Below, piece by piece: positions 53,503-64,000 of a DNA stretch of 64,000 bases. The stretch's first letter is position 1. Each line of letters begins with the position of its first letter. A program made the translations under genes and the position numbers. The stretch is from the NCBI GenBank assembly GCA_907165275.2, contig OU015659.1, forward strand, positions 5,312,501 to 5,376,500, given 5' to 3'. The notes under the pieces are model-generated. The model did not search any database. It saw only the letters and a program-made list of their open reading frames with translations, and had not been told where the DNA came from. Origin of the DNA: Zygaena filipendulae. Lineage: Eukaryota > Arthropoda > Insecta > Lepidoptera > Zygaenidae.

Positions 53503-56500
53503 CTGGAAATATACAAACATATTATGTAATTTGTTTGAGATCGTGCACTGAAAACAATGTCTGTGATAACATTGATGCTATGCACAACCGAGCAAACTCG
53601 TGCTGATGGTGCATGCAAACTGCTCAATCAAGGTTGTTGACGTATTTTAGTATCTAACATTAGCCCAGTAAGTTGGCAGAAAAATGAGTTGACTGAGACT
53701 TGACTATAACTTGTTTATACCTTAAAAATAATTCGTGACTATTTTATGTAGAACTATGCTCGGATTCACACTGCGTTACAGCCACAAAAATTGTTTCCCC
53801 CAGGCCACGTGTTTGAAAACTGTCACTTCAAAGTGGAATAATGTTACAGGCGTTGTAACTCTTGTAAAACTACTGCTCCACCGCACCAGCGTGTTAACGC
53901 GTAAATTAGTGCGCTAATTTAGATGTGGCCAACATTTTAACGCGTTAACTTACTAACATTACCACGTTAGACATTAACATCAACGTTAACGTTAACGCAG
54001 GTGGAGCAGTAGCATAACAGGCAAGGATTATTGAAAGTCATAGTGAATCAGATCCCTTGTATTCTTATGCTATCAAAATTAAGTAGGTATATCAATTACT
54101 TACCTGCTTAGGCTGCAGGACTCGTATGGAGTGTAGCGTAGCAATGCCCTTGTTATTCACTTTTAATATAAGCTTCCCTGACATCTCGGCTGTCGTGGCT
54201 GTCGCTGACTTCAGCTCCTTTTTTGCGCCGCGGTTTACCTATTAGTAGTAGTTAAAGTTATTGGTATATGATTAACATGTTTTTGTTTCAAAATCTGCAC
54301 TATCACTAAATAAGTAGGTAATTCAACGCTCAAAAATTTCATAGTAGATAGAAATTTAAAGTTAATACGTAGTAAAAATTTATAACGTTTGTTATAAATT
54401 TACGTTAGTTTTACAGTTTTACCATTTATAAGTAGGTATTTATCTATACTCTATACTAATATTATAAAGAGGAAAGATTTGATTTTTGTTTGTTGGTTAC
54501 TATTCAACTCAAAAATGATTGGACCGATTTCAAAAATTCTTTCACCATTAGAAAGCTACATTATCCCTGCGTAACATAGGCTATATTTTAATCCGGAATT
54601 CTCGCGGGAACTCCGAAATTACCGCAGGTGAAACCGCGCGGGACAGCTAGTTAAGATTAATAAAAAAGAGTTAGATAAATATAAAAATAAAGATATATCT
54701 TTTATATCAAGTTCCTTAGTTAATTCATTTTTAACACTATTACGTACCTCCTTCTCAACTCTCAATATAAGAGGTCCAACAGCAAAATTACTCTTTACTG
54801 TTGTCTGATTCGCCAAAACATTGACCACCACGTCACCTACTCTTCTCAACGAAGATAGACCATATAAAGTACCTTTCGCTTTCGGTCTGTTTTTCTCGCT
54901 AGTCTTAACTTTGTTAGGTTTTGCTGGTGCTTTTGTTTTTGTTTTTACTGGTGGCTTAGGTTTTGGTTTGGTCGTTTTTTTAGGTGGTTTGGTTGTAACT
55001 GTAGCAGGTTTAGCTTTGGTAGTCTGCGGTTTGTCCTTCTTAGCTCTTCCCTCAGAGGTAACGTTTTCAATCCCGTCAATTACTTTGTTCAATGATTCGT
55101 CCTTGTTTGCTTGAGTATTTTCGGGTTCCAACTGTTCTTGAACATTAGTGGGTGTGGTTTCGTTGACTTTCTCTTCAATACCTGCGCGTGCTGCATTCTT
55201 CTTTTTGTTTGTTTTCCTGTTTTTAATATTAATTTAGTAGTGATATCATACAAGTAGATCTAGTCAATTAAATTAGTTACTGTTTCAATATCATTAAATA
55301 TTATATAGGTAAGTAGGTACCTATTATCCTAAAAAATAAATAAATGTAAGATAGAAATAAAGAAAAATAAATAACTTTTTTATTTATTCTTTTAAATTGA
55401 GCCATAATAAATAAAAGCTCCACCTTCTTTGAAAGTCGAAAGCACATGAATTACAAAAACTGGCATACATACTTTCTAATGTAAAAATGTTTATTTATAT
55501 TTCTCTAGTATAGCGCGAGATCATAAAAATCATTAACCTTTAAGGATTATCTATAACTTACGATACCTTAATATGCTTGAGAGAATATTCGTTTTATGTA
55601 TTTTAAATAAAAATTTGGATTTTTAATTAATTGACTGGAAATAAAGTAAATTTAACCCGTAAAATAAAAAAATTTATGATTTTTTCACAAAAAAGTTAAA
55701 TTTTGCAAGTATTTCTTTTTATAAGTATTGTTTTTTAATTGTTTCGAAGTAGGTACATCTTAAAAAAAGATAACTATTGGTTTACTTAGCAGTAATGTTA
55801 AATTAAGGTTGAGGCCCAGATTTGAGTCAGTAAATTGTTGTTTTTCTGCGTTGGGTCTGCTAGACTACATGACCGCAACGGGTCGTTGACACTATTTTCG
55901 AATGGGCATGATGATTAAATTTTTACTTATAGATTAATAAAAAAATATTGAATACGTATTTTTCCTTTTTTTACGTAATTGAAAAATAACGGAGGTACAT
56001 TGAGTTGAAATTCCGTGTGACGTCACACCTAGGTACACTTTATATTATTTATGACGTCATGACCTTTCCTCCTAACTCCTAAACTTTAATGCGTTTTGTC
56101 TTAGTATTCTTTCAATAATTCGAAAAAGCAAAAAATACGTGTCTATTCTTTTTTTTACCATCCAACTGACGGACTTAGTAAAATTTTGATTTTTATACCT
56201 TGTCATTATGCCCAATTGCCCATTCTTATATCTAAATATACGATTACCATCAACACTATCTTCAAATTTGATTAGCTACACCAGGTTCTCTTACCCTGTT
56301 TAAATGTATGTGGTTTTACCTCTTTTTAGATTTGTTCTTATTCTTCTTCGGCTTTGAAGACTTCTTGTTGGCATCGATCGGTTGCAACTTAACGTTGACG
56401 GGATCGTAGGATCGCTTCAATATGTCGTTCATCTTATAGAAGACGTTGTCCACGAAGCGGTTGTATTTGACGATGTAGATCGCTGGCACCGGTGGTTTCT

Positions 56501-57926
56501 TCGGATTTTCTTCTTTTAATGCGCCTGTATCCAATATATACAAGTTTAGGGCAAACACCTAAGCCTCAAACCGGGTAATGCCTAAAGTGATAGGCATCGA
56601 ATGCTTAGGTGCCTAATAGACTTCTTCTAGCAAAAGGCAACAAGTTTTTCGAGAACATTTTCAAAAAGTATTTACCATCACATTTACGTATTCACGTAGG
56701 TAGGTATATAGGTATCTGAGGTCGTGTGGGATCAAGATTTAAAAGCCTATATAAAGACAAAGTAGCCGTTGTGTCCTAAATGGGCGGATGCCAAATAAAA
56801 AATAACTGTAAGATACCTATTTGTGGTATAAAAAAGAGGAAAGAAAAGAAAGCTTTGACTTTACAAAAAGTTATAAAGCATTTTATTAAAAACCGTAGAT
56901 ACAAGTGTGAGTCGAACTCGCGCACAAAGGCTCTATAAAAATGGCAAAAAAATCACGTTTGTTGTATTTCTTATTTAAATCTGTTTTTTAGTATTTGTTG
57001 TTATAGCGGCAAAAGAAATACCTACATATCATCTGTGAAAATTTCAACTGTCTAACTATCACGGTTCATGAGATAGGTACAGCCTGGTGAAAGACGGACA
57101 GACAAACGGACGGACGGACTGACAGCGAAGTCTTAGTAATAGGGTCTCGTTCCATAAAAGAGGAAATATAATCGAAATATTATTTTACTTATTTATTAAA
57201 TAAACACTCAAGGGAAACCTCATTAGCAAACAAATTTCTCTTTCGTCAGTCACGTAATTAACTACTGGCGTAGGTGAAAATATTTGCATCACATCATTTT
57301 ACGTGCCACGGTATCACGCAAACTATATTATGTGGTATAAGCCCATCATAATTATCCAACTTTTTTTTTTATCCTAGCGCGTGGTGGTCGCTAGGGCACG
57401 GTGTCACTATATCGCTCCGTATGTGCTACAATATGCTGATTAATGCTGATGCTACTTAATTCTCTTTTCGTGGACCTATTGGAATGAAAATGAAGTTGTG
57501 TTTTAAATTAGACTATATTGAGAGGCAACTGTTAGAACCTCGACTAATTTCGTTTATTATTTTTTGCGTGATGCGCGGATAAACTTAATACATATAAACA
57601 AAGAGTCCATAAAGACATAATAATAATTATACCTTTGTATTTTTTTCATAAACCTACAAACTCCTATTTACGGTTATAAAAAGCTATTATTATGAATAAA
57701 TACTTAAACACTAGCTGTACCGCGCGGTTTCTCCCGCGTGAGTTTCGGGATTTCTGCAGGAAGTCCAAAGTAGCCGTACCTATTTACTCCTTATAACATC
57801 AGCTAAATAGCAGTGTAAGTTCCGTCAAAATCGGTCCTACCATTTGGGAGATTCACCCGCGTGAGTGAAAAAATTTCTTCGTCCAGCCATTCACGCGTGA
57901 TGCCGTGACCAAGAGAAATAGGGATT

Positions 57927-58013
<87 letters not shown>

Positions 58014-61000
58014 TATATATATAGATATATATATATAGATATATATATAGATATAGCTTCTACACTAAATTATGTGCTTACCTAATTCCTATCACGCATA
58101 GACTCGACACACGTATGTAGTCGAGTCTCGATTGAATTGCAATACCGATTCACAATTATATCGTCCAGTCAACAGTGGATTTTCTATTTTTCACACGTAA
58201 AAGAAACTCAGCATGTGCCAAGTCAAGTGGTGCACATTGAATAGTTCTTAATATGGTATTGTTGGTCAGTGGCTATTTATATGCTTAGTTCTTCGATTTA
58301 ATATGATAGCGGGAATCAATTAGCGAATCAGTGAAAATGTGACATTAGAGAAAAGATTTCTCAACTTGAATAATACTGATTACCGATATATCTGTATATT
58401 GCATAATATTAGTCGATGAATCTTCGTTGTTTCATGTAAGTACCTACTCGTAGGTAATTAGTTTTCTCTATGCCTAATCTCTTAGTTAACTACCTATCGA
58501 GAATATACTTTTCTCAATAAAAAAATATTATTACGTATCCGTGTTTGAGCGAACAGGTGTAAGTTTTAGGTATATCTACAACAAACTTGTTTCATGTGGG
58601 TCGTATACGCTACTCTCCCAACATTTCACATCGGCAAACATTTCAAATTTCTCTTCACGCATCTCATTAGTTCGTTTTCACTGCGAACCGGACCTCGCGA
58701 ATTCACTATGAATTCGTCATTCAGTGAGAGTAAACATTTCGTGCGATTAACTAACTTTCTTTTTGTTTATTTGAAACGTTTCTTGGTTCTGTCGAGGTGC
58801 GTGAAGGCGCAGCCGGAGCAAGGTTAAAGAAAGTGTCAAGGCTGTAGATGAAATCAGACGGGGTCATTGGACCCTAGTTGGGAAAGTAAGCGGATGGCGC
58901 GGCGACGCAGTAGAGGTCGCTGCCGACCCCATAACATACATCCACATAAAACTAGTTCCTCCTTGGTGCCATCATGCCATGCCTGTTGTGTATCGGCGAC
59001 TGCGCATAGACGTACGCCGAGTGACTCGACTATCACGAATCATGATTCCTAGCCCTCTCTATTCTCCAATATCAGATAACTGAATCGCCCGTCTACCATC
59101 TTTATTACAATAAATTGCTTATCGCTTTTAATAGGATACGGGACAAGGAATAAGAGACTGAATTGTGCGTTGTTAGATCGGTACATAGATAAAATCGGTC
59201 AAAAAGCTAGTTAGTCAATACCTACTATTACTTTTTACATTCTTTCTATATCTGTTAAAATACTGATAAATATAAATTTACTATTGTAATTTATGTAAAT
59301 AAATTAATTTTTCCATGATAATGGGTTCTGGTAGTACTCTCAGGGTAAGGATTATAAAAATATAATACATAAATACTTTATCTGACTAGAGTATATTTAT
59401 TTTTACTCACAAAATTAAATTAATATCACTAGATAATGTCACTTAGTAATTGACAAACAGTATACAACAAAAAACTAGTATTCTGACCGATGTTATGTAA
59501 GGTAAATGAAATTGTTTAATAAAAGTTTTACGCACAAAACATTCTAAGGTGACGTTTGAACAAAAAACTGTACAATCATTTGGTACAACAGATTTATTTT
59601 ATATAAATTGCCACGAGTCCAGTGTGACATGATCTAGACATTAATTTAAACTCTCTCAATTTCATGCTTGCTCTCACACACGTCATACACGCACACATAA
59701 TAAATTAATTAAATATAATAAATAAATAGTCAATAAATAACTATGCTAAAGAAAGGGACCGTGGAAGTCTCTCAGGTGGATGTGTGGACGCGGCTCGCCT
59801 CTATCACCGGTGCTATTTACTCACTATCTAAACTTTTTGTGTTCAGTGGTGACAGCTGCGGGGGTCGTCGCTTTAGTTTTCTTTAATTTACTCAGGTAAT
59901 TTGACTTTTTGCCGGTCTTTTTCGCGTGCGCTAACGAGCTCGCTTTCAATTTTTTAGACTCACGTGCTTGCTTCCCCGATGTGTTTCTGCCGAGGTCGGT
60001 GAGATCGTCGTCATCGTCGTCGCCGTCGTCTTCATCATCATCTTCATCGTCTTCTTCCTCGTCATCCTCTGGGTCGAATGCGTCAGTGATATCATCCTCT
60101 TCTTCTTCATCGTCATCTTCTGCGTCTGCGGCGGCCTCTACTGGCGCTGCAGCAGGGACTTCGACCTCTGCACTGGCGGGTTCTTTTTGTCCTGCAGCTG
60201 CTACAGCTTCCTGTCCTTCAGCAGCGACTTCCCCTTCAGCCGACTCGGCGGCTTCTTCGCCAACCGCAGCTGCTTCTTCAACAGCGGCTACAGGGTTTGA
60301 CGCAGCGGCGATACTGTCGGGTGGGGCAACGACGGGCTGGACGGATGGGGTTGGTGTGTCCTCATCGTCATCGTCATCATCCTCATCGTCTCCTGTAATG
60401 AGGGTTGTGGTTGAAATGTAGACCTTTTAAGACCCATTCGAACAGTTTTGTTAAACCATTGCGTGAATCTTACCTCCTCCTAAGATACCGTCAATGAAGT
60501 TTTCTATAACATCATCGTCATCCTCCTCTTCATCGTCATCATCGTCGCCATCATCTCCTGTGAAGAAAAATATATTAATTTGTATACATAGCTATTAACC
60601 CTCCACAGGTTCACCTGGGTTTCATCATGCAAACTTTTACTGGTTGAATTTCTAAAAACCCTTTCTAATAGTTGTCTACATTAAAAGAGGAAGTCTTGTG
60701 CCCAAAATTTCAACAGTCTAAATTTAATAATTCGATCTGAGTTTCTTATATAGATCAATATTAGACATAGACATAGAATTACTTAGGCAGGACACGTTTT
60801 ATATCTGTAGATTAACCTACAACATTTTCGAATATTTACTGTATTCTTTAACTGTTTCAACCAGTTAGTCAGAGGCCAAGCACGGCGGCACCTGTGCGTG
60901 ACGTCCGGAGCATTGAGACTTTCGTTGTAGAAAGCAGGGTAGCGTAATTTTCTCTGATTGAGTGTTTATGTCTGAATTAATTAGTGATTGAGAACGTCTA

Positions 61001-62476
61001 TGCCGTGCCGTTGCGGCGCTCGCTTCGCATTCCAAGTTAGCCGCACACTGTCCTGATTCTAAGGAATTTTTATATTGTAAACCACTTTCGAGCTTGACCA
61101 ACGAGCATGTGCTAATTGATTTGTTCAAATCCATACAATATGTATTTAACTGCACCTACAAACAATCGATGTTAAAAACAATATATTTTTTTCCATAAGT
61201 TGCACCGTTTATGTAGGTAGGTATATTTGTGATATCATGATATAAAAGTCGTTTGATTACATTTTAAACAAAGATTTTCATGTAAATAGGATTAAGGCGG
61301 CAAAATGAATAGCATCTTGATTGAAGCATTCATAACGCAAGTGTTCAAACGATGCAATAAACATTTACCCAGTTGCACTTATACAAAGGTCTGAATCTTT
61401 AAATCATATTGAATGAAGTCTCATCATATTTATCATGTTTACCGTCATTGCTCCTTTCCATTGAAACGGGACAAATTATTATCACCGAGTCGTTATAGTT
61501 GATTGAACACACTAACACCACTTCAACCAAGTTCAAATTGCCACATACATACTAATTTAAAAGGCAATTCAGCTCAATTTGAAATTGTCAATAAAACCTA
61601 TTTAAAGTTCAATGATAGTTTAGGAACTTCTTATTTCCTTGACCCGTTAACAAGCTGTTGTTTGTGAGCGGGAAATTAGAACTTATAAATCGTTAAGTAG
61701 GACGTACTAATTAAAAAATTATCTAACATAGGTATTGGTATTGTTTAACATTATGTTTATAAAATAACTTATCAGATATAACTGTCAGAACATAAAAAAA
61801 AAATATCTAGGCACACTAATATTATGAAGAGTTTGCAAATATTATAAAGAGTTTGCTTTGTAAGTTTGGATGTAGGGGTAGATCTCTGGAACTACTGAAC
61901 CGATTCTAAAAATTCTCTCACCGATAGGAAGCTATAGTACCTATTCCTCAGTGGCATAGAAAATTTTTCGAACTTTTTACTTGAAACAAAGAGTTTACGA
62001 GGGAATTACCGAAATTCATGCAGGTGAACCAACTAAGATGATGTGGGTGACCAACTAGGCCTATCTATCATGATATAAATGTGAAAGCTTGTGAAATTAT
62101 TTGGATGTTTGTTCACATAACGTATACAGATGGAAATAGCACACATATAGAATATGATTTGAGTTATTATATAGGATACATATTTTTTATACTTGAATTG
62201 AGATCCCGAAACTCATAGGGCATTGCTGCGGTACCTATGTAATATCAATAAAAAAGTTTCAACTCGAATATCTTGCGTACCTCCGAAAACGTCGTCGTCA
62301 TCGTCATCGTCGTCATCGTCGTCATCGTCATCGCTGGCGGCGGTTTGCGTCGGGGTGGCAGCCTGCCTACCCACCGCCACTTGCTTGATTTGCTCGTCCT
62401 CTTGCCTGACAAGGGGCCCTCCGCAGACCGACAACACTAGGCAGCACAACGCTGCTAACAAGAACAACGACCTCAT
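53362..62476 (-). CDS. Secreted acidic/basic two-part protein, 7 coding exons, function unknown
   Basis: Coding exons on the minus strand: 62,476-62,281; 60,557-60,474; 60,392-59,964; 56,524-56,320; 55,216-54,748; 54,238-54,104; 53,502-53,362. All introns are GT-AG and phases agree (1,659 nt, 552 residues). A signal peptide ([16 protein letters not shown], residues 2-17) is followed by a 14-Asp run (49-62), further Asp/Glu blocks and an Ala/Glu/Val stretch to about residue 236. Then come [18 protein letters not shown], a Lys-rich block (about 286-315), a Lys/Pro/Thr linker, and a less biased C-terminal region ([39 protein letters not shown]). Four N-glycosylation sequons are visible. I do not recognise the family. 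Extracellular matrix or a charged-complex role is only a guess. The join of exons 3 and 4 is inferred from donor strength and phase. Confidence 0.75.
53870..54012. mobile_element. Small inverted-repeat element, CTACTGCTCCACC ends
   Basis: CTACTGCTCCACC and GGTGGAGCAGTAG bound 143 bp rich in GTTAACG/CGTTAAC motifs. It lies in the last intron of the secreted-protein gene. No clear target duplication. Confidence 0.7.
54104..54238 (-). CDS. Secreted acidic/basic protein gene, exon 6
   Basis: 135 nt, phase 0/0, acceptor ACTACTAATAG, donor GTAAGT. Encodes [20 protein letters not shown] and [15 protein letters not shown]. Confidence 0.82.
54453..54654 (-). repeat. Lep1-like copy
   Basis: AATATTATAAAGAGGAAAG, shortened GTTT core, GAATTCTCGCGGGAACTCCG and end GCGGGACAGCTAGTTA. 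In an intron of the secreted-protein gene, in the gene's own orientation. Confidence 0.8.
54748..55216 (-). CDS. Secreted acidic/basic protein gene, exon 5
   Basis: Acceptor TTAAAAACAG, donor GTACGT. Starts [16 protein letters not shown], contains sequons NET, NVT and NQT, the Lys/Pro/Thr linker, and [12 protein letters not shown]...[11 protein letters not shown]. Phase 2 in, phase 0 out. Confidence 0.82.
55217..55900. other. Intron 4 part, nothing recognised
   Basis: Strongly AT-rich intron sequence with no repeat ends or exons. Confidence 0.5.
55901..56220 (-). mobile_element. TA-target MITE, diverged
   Basis: ATGGGCATGATGATTAAAT left end, GTGTGACGTCACACC and ATGACGTCATGACC in the interior, and ...TTATGCCCAATTGCCCAT at the right end. 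Intron of the secreted-protein gene. Confidence 0.75.
56320..56524 (-). CDS. Secreted acidic/basic protein gene, exon 4
   Basis: Acceptor TATATTGGATACAG, donor GTAAAA. Encodes [19 protein letters not shown] and a Lys/Asn-rich end ([11 protein letters not shown]). Phase 1 in, phase 2 out. Confidence 0.82.
56525..57710. other. Intron 3 part, nothing recognised
   Basis: CTAAGCCTCA and repeated GCCTAA motifs near 56,558-56,615. Otherwise plain intron. Confidence 0.45.
57712..57925 (+). repeat. Lep1-like copy leading into a TA microsatellite
   Basis: ACTAGCTGTACCGCGCGG head, CTCCCGCGTGAGTTTCGGG, and CCGTGACCAAGAGAAATAGG tail directly before the (TA)n array. Confidence 0.7.
57931..58056. repeat. 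(TA)n microsatellite with AGATATAT units
   Basis: About 80 bp of uninterrupted TA, then TAGATATATATA-type units to 58,056. Confidence 0.95.
58057..59823. other. Intron 3 remainder with an exon-like plus-strand patch
   Basis: 58,594-58,827 is open on the plus strand, less AT-rich, and ends GGAGCAAG|GTTAAAG, so it might be a 5' exon of a plus-strand transcript. TCATTCAGTGAG near 58,718 resembles an insect initiator. 58,860-59,050 is also GC-richer. No partner exon or motif found. Confidence 0.25.
59824..60392 (-). CDS. Secreted acidic/basic protein gene, exon 3 with alternative end
   Basis: Acceptor CCTCATTACAG. Two outcomes are open: splicing at GCAC|GTGAGT (exon end 59,964, phase 1, joining 56,524 with an Arg codon), or reading through to TAG at 59,826-59,824. 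The second gives a 282-residue protein whose tail is Lys-rich ([19 protein letters not shown]). The strong donor favours splicing, but the read-through tail has coding-like composition. Confidence 0.8.
60474..60557 (-). CDS. Secreted acidic/basic protein gene, exon 2
   Basis: 84 nt between TTTTTCTTCACAG and GTAAGA, phase 1 to phase 1. Encodes alternating Asp/Glu then [12 protein letters not shown]. Confidence 0.85.
60558..62280. other. Intron 1 of the secreted-protein gene
   Basis: Contains a diverged minus-strand Lep1-like copy at about 61,815-62,045 (TTTGTAAGTTTGGATGTAGG; CTGGAACTACTGAACCGATT). The minus-strand open frame at 60,865-61,155 has no support. Confidence 0.5.
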
Positions 62477-62483
62477 CTCGTAT
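62281..62483 (-). CDS. Secreted acidic/basic protein gene, first coding exon
   Basis: Acceptor TTTGTTTCAG precedes 62,483, with ATG at 62,476-62,474 seven bases in. An in-frame upstream ATG at 62,566 would place the hydrophobic segment about 30 residues in and is not favoured. Ends ...DDVFG plus one base before GTACGC. Confidence 0.85.
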
Positions 62484-62791
62484 CTGAAACAAACAGAGGT
62501 CTTTAATAACAGACCGGTCTCAGCGCGATCGCGACAGTGCCAACAAAAATTAACGACCACTATCACATCGACACTGTTGCTATCACGTCGTCACAACACT
62601 ATATTTCACTTCACTGAGTATCCTTTCGCACTTCACCTTTCTTTGGAGGATTTATTTTTCACTATCGAGTCCCTGTGGGATCCAGCGGAAGAGAGTCCGC
62701 TCGCGTCCTTTTGTGCCGATGTACGGACGAAACGCAATGGCCGTGCGTGGCGAGCGGATACAGTATAGCAGCGGCGTCTTCATTGCACACT

Positions 62792-62799
62792 CTTTTATA
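62792..62799 (-). promoter_or_regulatory. TATA box, likely promoter of the secreted-protein gene
   Basis: TATAAAAG on the minus strand, about 320 bp before the ATG, with TGACGTAAC just upstream. The leader probably has an intron: a possible donor AAAG|GTGAAG at 62,637/62,636 and the acceptor before 62,483. Confidence 0.55.
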
Positions 62800-62839
62800 G
62801 AGTTACGTCACAGACGCAAGGAAGGAAAGTAGTGATGGT

Positions 62840-63690
62840 AGACGCCACCGCCAAAGATCAACTACCACGCAGACTTGCTCTTTGATATTCGATTACATTC
62901 GGATAAAAATAAAATTAAAACGTTTAAATTTTCAAATTTGGATGTTACAATCTCTTTTTCACGACGCTTGTAGTTCAAGATAAAATAAAAAATAAAAACT
63001 TCCATCATAGTAGATAGAAGATGTTTTAATTTACCTACCTATATCCTCAAAACGGAGAGTGTCCTTTTATAGGACAAGAAGTTGTGCGTGGGAGATTTGT
63101 GTACGCTTGTCTTATTTAAGGCGATCTTATTTTTAATTTTATTTAAACGTCTAAAAAATCATAAAACTGCCTAACAGATTTTTGTGATGAATTTACATAA
63201 GTATATTTAAAACCATGTAACTGTATAATAATTCTCAATAGAAAAGACACAAAATATTCTTAGTCATTGGCAAAAGTTTGGCACAGGGCCAAATTATGTT
63301 AGTCTGAAGCTGAACATCTAACAGGCAATTTTTAGGTATTAGTCAATTACTCAGAACAAACTATCAAATCACATCGTGAATATCATCTATGACTCATCGA
63401 GAGGGTTGGTTGGCGTCGTTTAATATAATCCGCTAATCAAGGCATTTTGAGTTAATGGAGAAAAGTTTAGGCGCAATAGTTATACGCGAGGTTTTGGAAT
63501 CTTAAACATTAGTATGGGGACCAGCTTCATACTTTCACTTGTATGTAAATGATTTCAAAAGGTTGATAACGTGACGTAAAATTATTTTGTGCACGAAATA
63601 TTAATTTGATAACGTTTGCAACTTTTACTATGTAGTTCGTATATACCTACAACTTAGTTATTTAGTAAATTGATCGATTATTGATATATT
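62840..63690. other. Upstream region, nothing certain
   Basis: A second TATAAAAG on the minus strand at 63,071-63,064, inside GTCCTTTTATAGGAC. No other feature supported. Confidence 0.45.
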
Positions 63691-63691
63691 A

Positions 63692-63756
63692 AGGCATTAA
63701 GTTCGCCATTTGTACTTACTGTGCAATAAAGAATAAATAAATAAATAAAATATATA
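63692..63756 (+). repeat. LINE 3' end with (AAAT)n tail
   Basis: GGCATTAAGTTCGCCATTTG..GTGCAATAAAGAATAAATAAATAAATAAA is, from memory, a common lepidopteran LINE 3' end with its poly(A) signal and tail. Confidence 0.65.
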
Positions 63757-64000
63757 TTTTGTACCTATCTCTTTCGAAAGTTTGGTTACGTCCAACCGGT
63801 GTTAGTTCATCGCTTTCCACGAAAATCTGACTAATCCTGTTAAAGATTTGTATTTCACATTCGTTTCGAAGGGAATTCTAACTTCAATTTATTAATTGGC
63901 TGACGTTAATTAATTTCTGTCCCTTTTTGTTATGATAGTATTTCTAAGAATTGAGTATTTAATATATTAGGTACACTGAATTTCAGTCATTCATGGTAAC
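63757..64000. other. Intergenic, nothing recognised
   Basis: No feature supported to the end of the window. Confidence 0.5.

Noticed and set aside
58854..59036. 60-codon minus-strand open frame as an extra exon between exons 3 and 4
   Set aside because: No acceptor and donor pair keeps the required phase 1 to phase 1, and exon 3 already joins exon 4 in phase.
59909..60421. Plus-strand Ser-rich open frame (and the similar one at 62,223)
   Set aside because: Antisense shadow of the Asp/Glu codon runs (GAC/GAT read as TCG/TCA); the minus strand has the signal peptide, splice sites and phase continuity.
60865..61155. 96-codon minus-strand open frame
   Set aside because: It lies in the first intron of the secreted-protein gene, with no motif and no consistent splice sites.

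Overview
This is an AT-rich, intron- and repeat-dense nuclear window from an insect. The repeats point to Lepidoptera (moth or butterfly): many copies of the element ending in ACTAGCTG...CCCGCGGTTTCACCCGCG (resembling the Lep1/MINE-1 Helitron-like group), elements starting ACCGACTTCCAAAAAGGAGG, and LINE 3' ends typical of that order. It is not prokaryotic. There is no CRISPR array, no operon and no convincing intact tRNA or rRNA gene.

Left part (1 to about 31,000): almost entirely mobile DNA. It holds Lep1-like copies and a tandem array, a hAT-type MITE with an 8-bp target duplication, a mariner-like transposase remnant, a duplicated 0.4-kb repeat, and a decayed Helitron (3' end at 13,374, PIF1-type helicase on the minus strand). 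The Helitron helicase is split by an 8.8-kb Ty1/copia insertion (13,972-22,769). That insertion is the most unusual object in the window. One pair of apparently identical 199-bp LTRs and one 5-bp target duplication (GACAC) enclose a mosaic of at least six copia segments, three of them inverted, with an extra complete inverted LTR and a partial LTR inside.

Middle part (31,644-48,636, plus strand): a 12-coding-exon gene for a 613-residue SLC26 sulfate/anion transporter, closest in my recollection to SLC26A11. All splice phases agree. Its introns are loaded with MITEs, SINEs and Lep1-like copies, some nested.

Right part (62,476 down to 53,362, minus strand): a gene for a secreted protein with a signal peptide, a strongly Asp/Glu-rich first half and a Lys/Pro/Thr-rich second half. 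Seven coding exons join in phase to 552 residues. Reading through the third splice donor instead gives a 282-residue, mostly acidic form ending at 59,824. I do not recognise the family. TATA boxes lie upstream near 62,795 and 63,068. The two host genes converge, with LINE and MITE debris between them.

All calls come from reading the sequence. No database search was run, and TE family names are from memory of the families.
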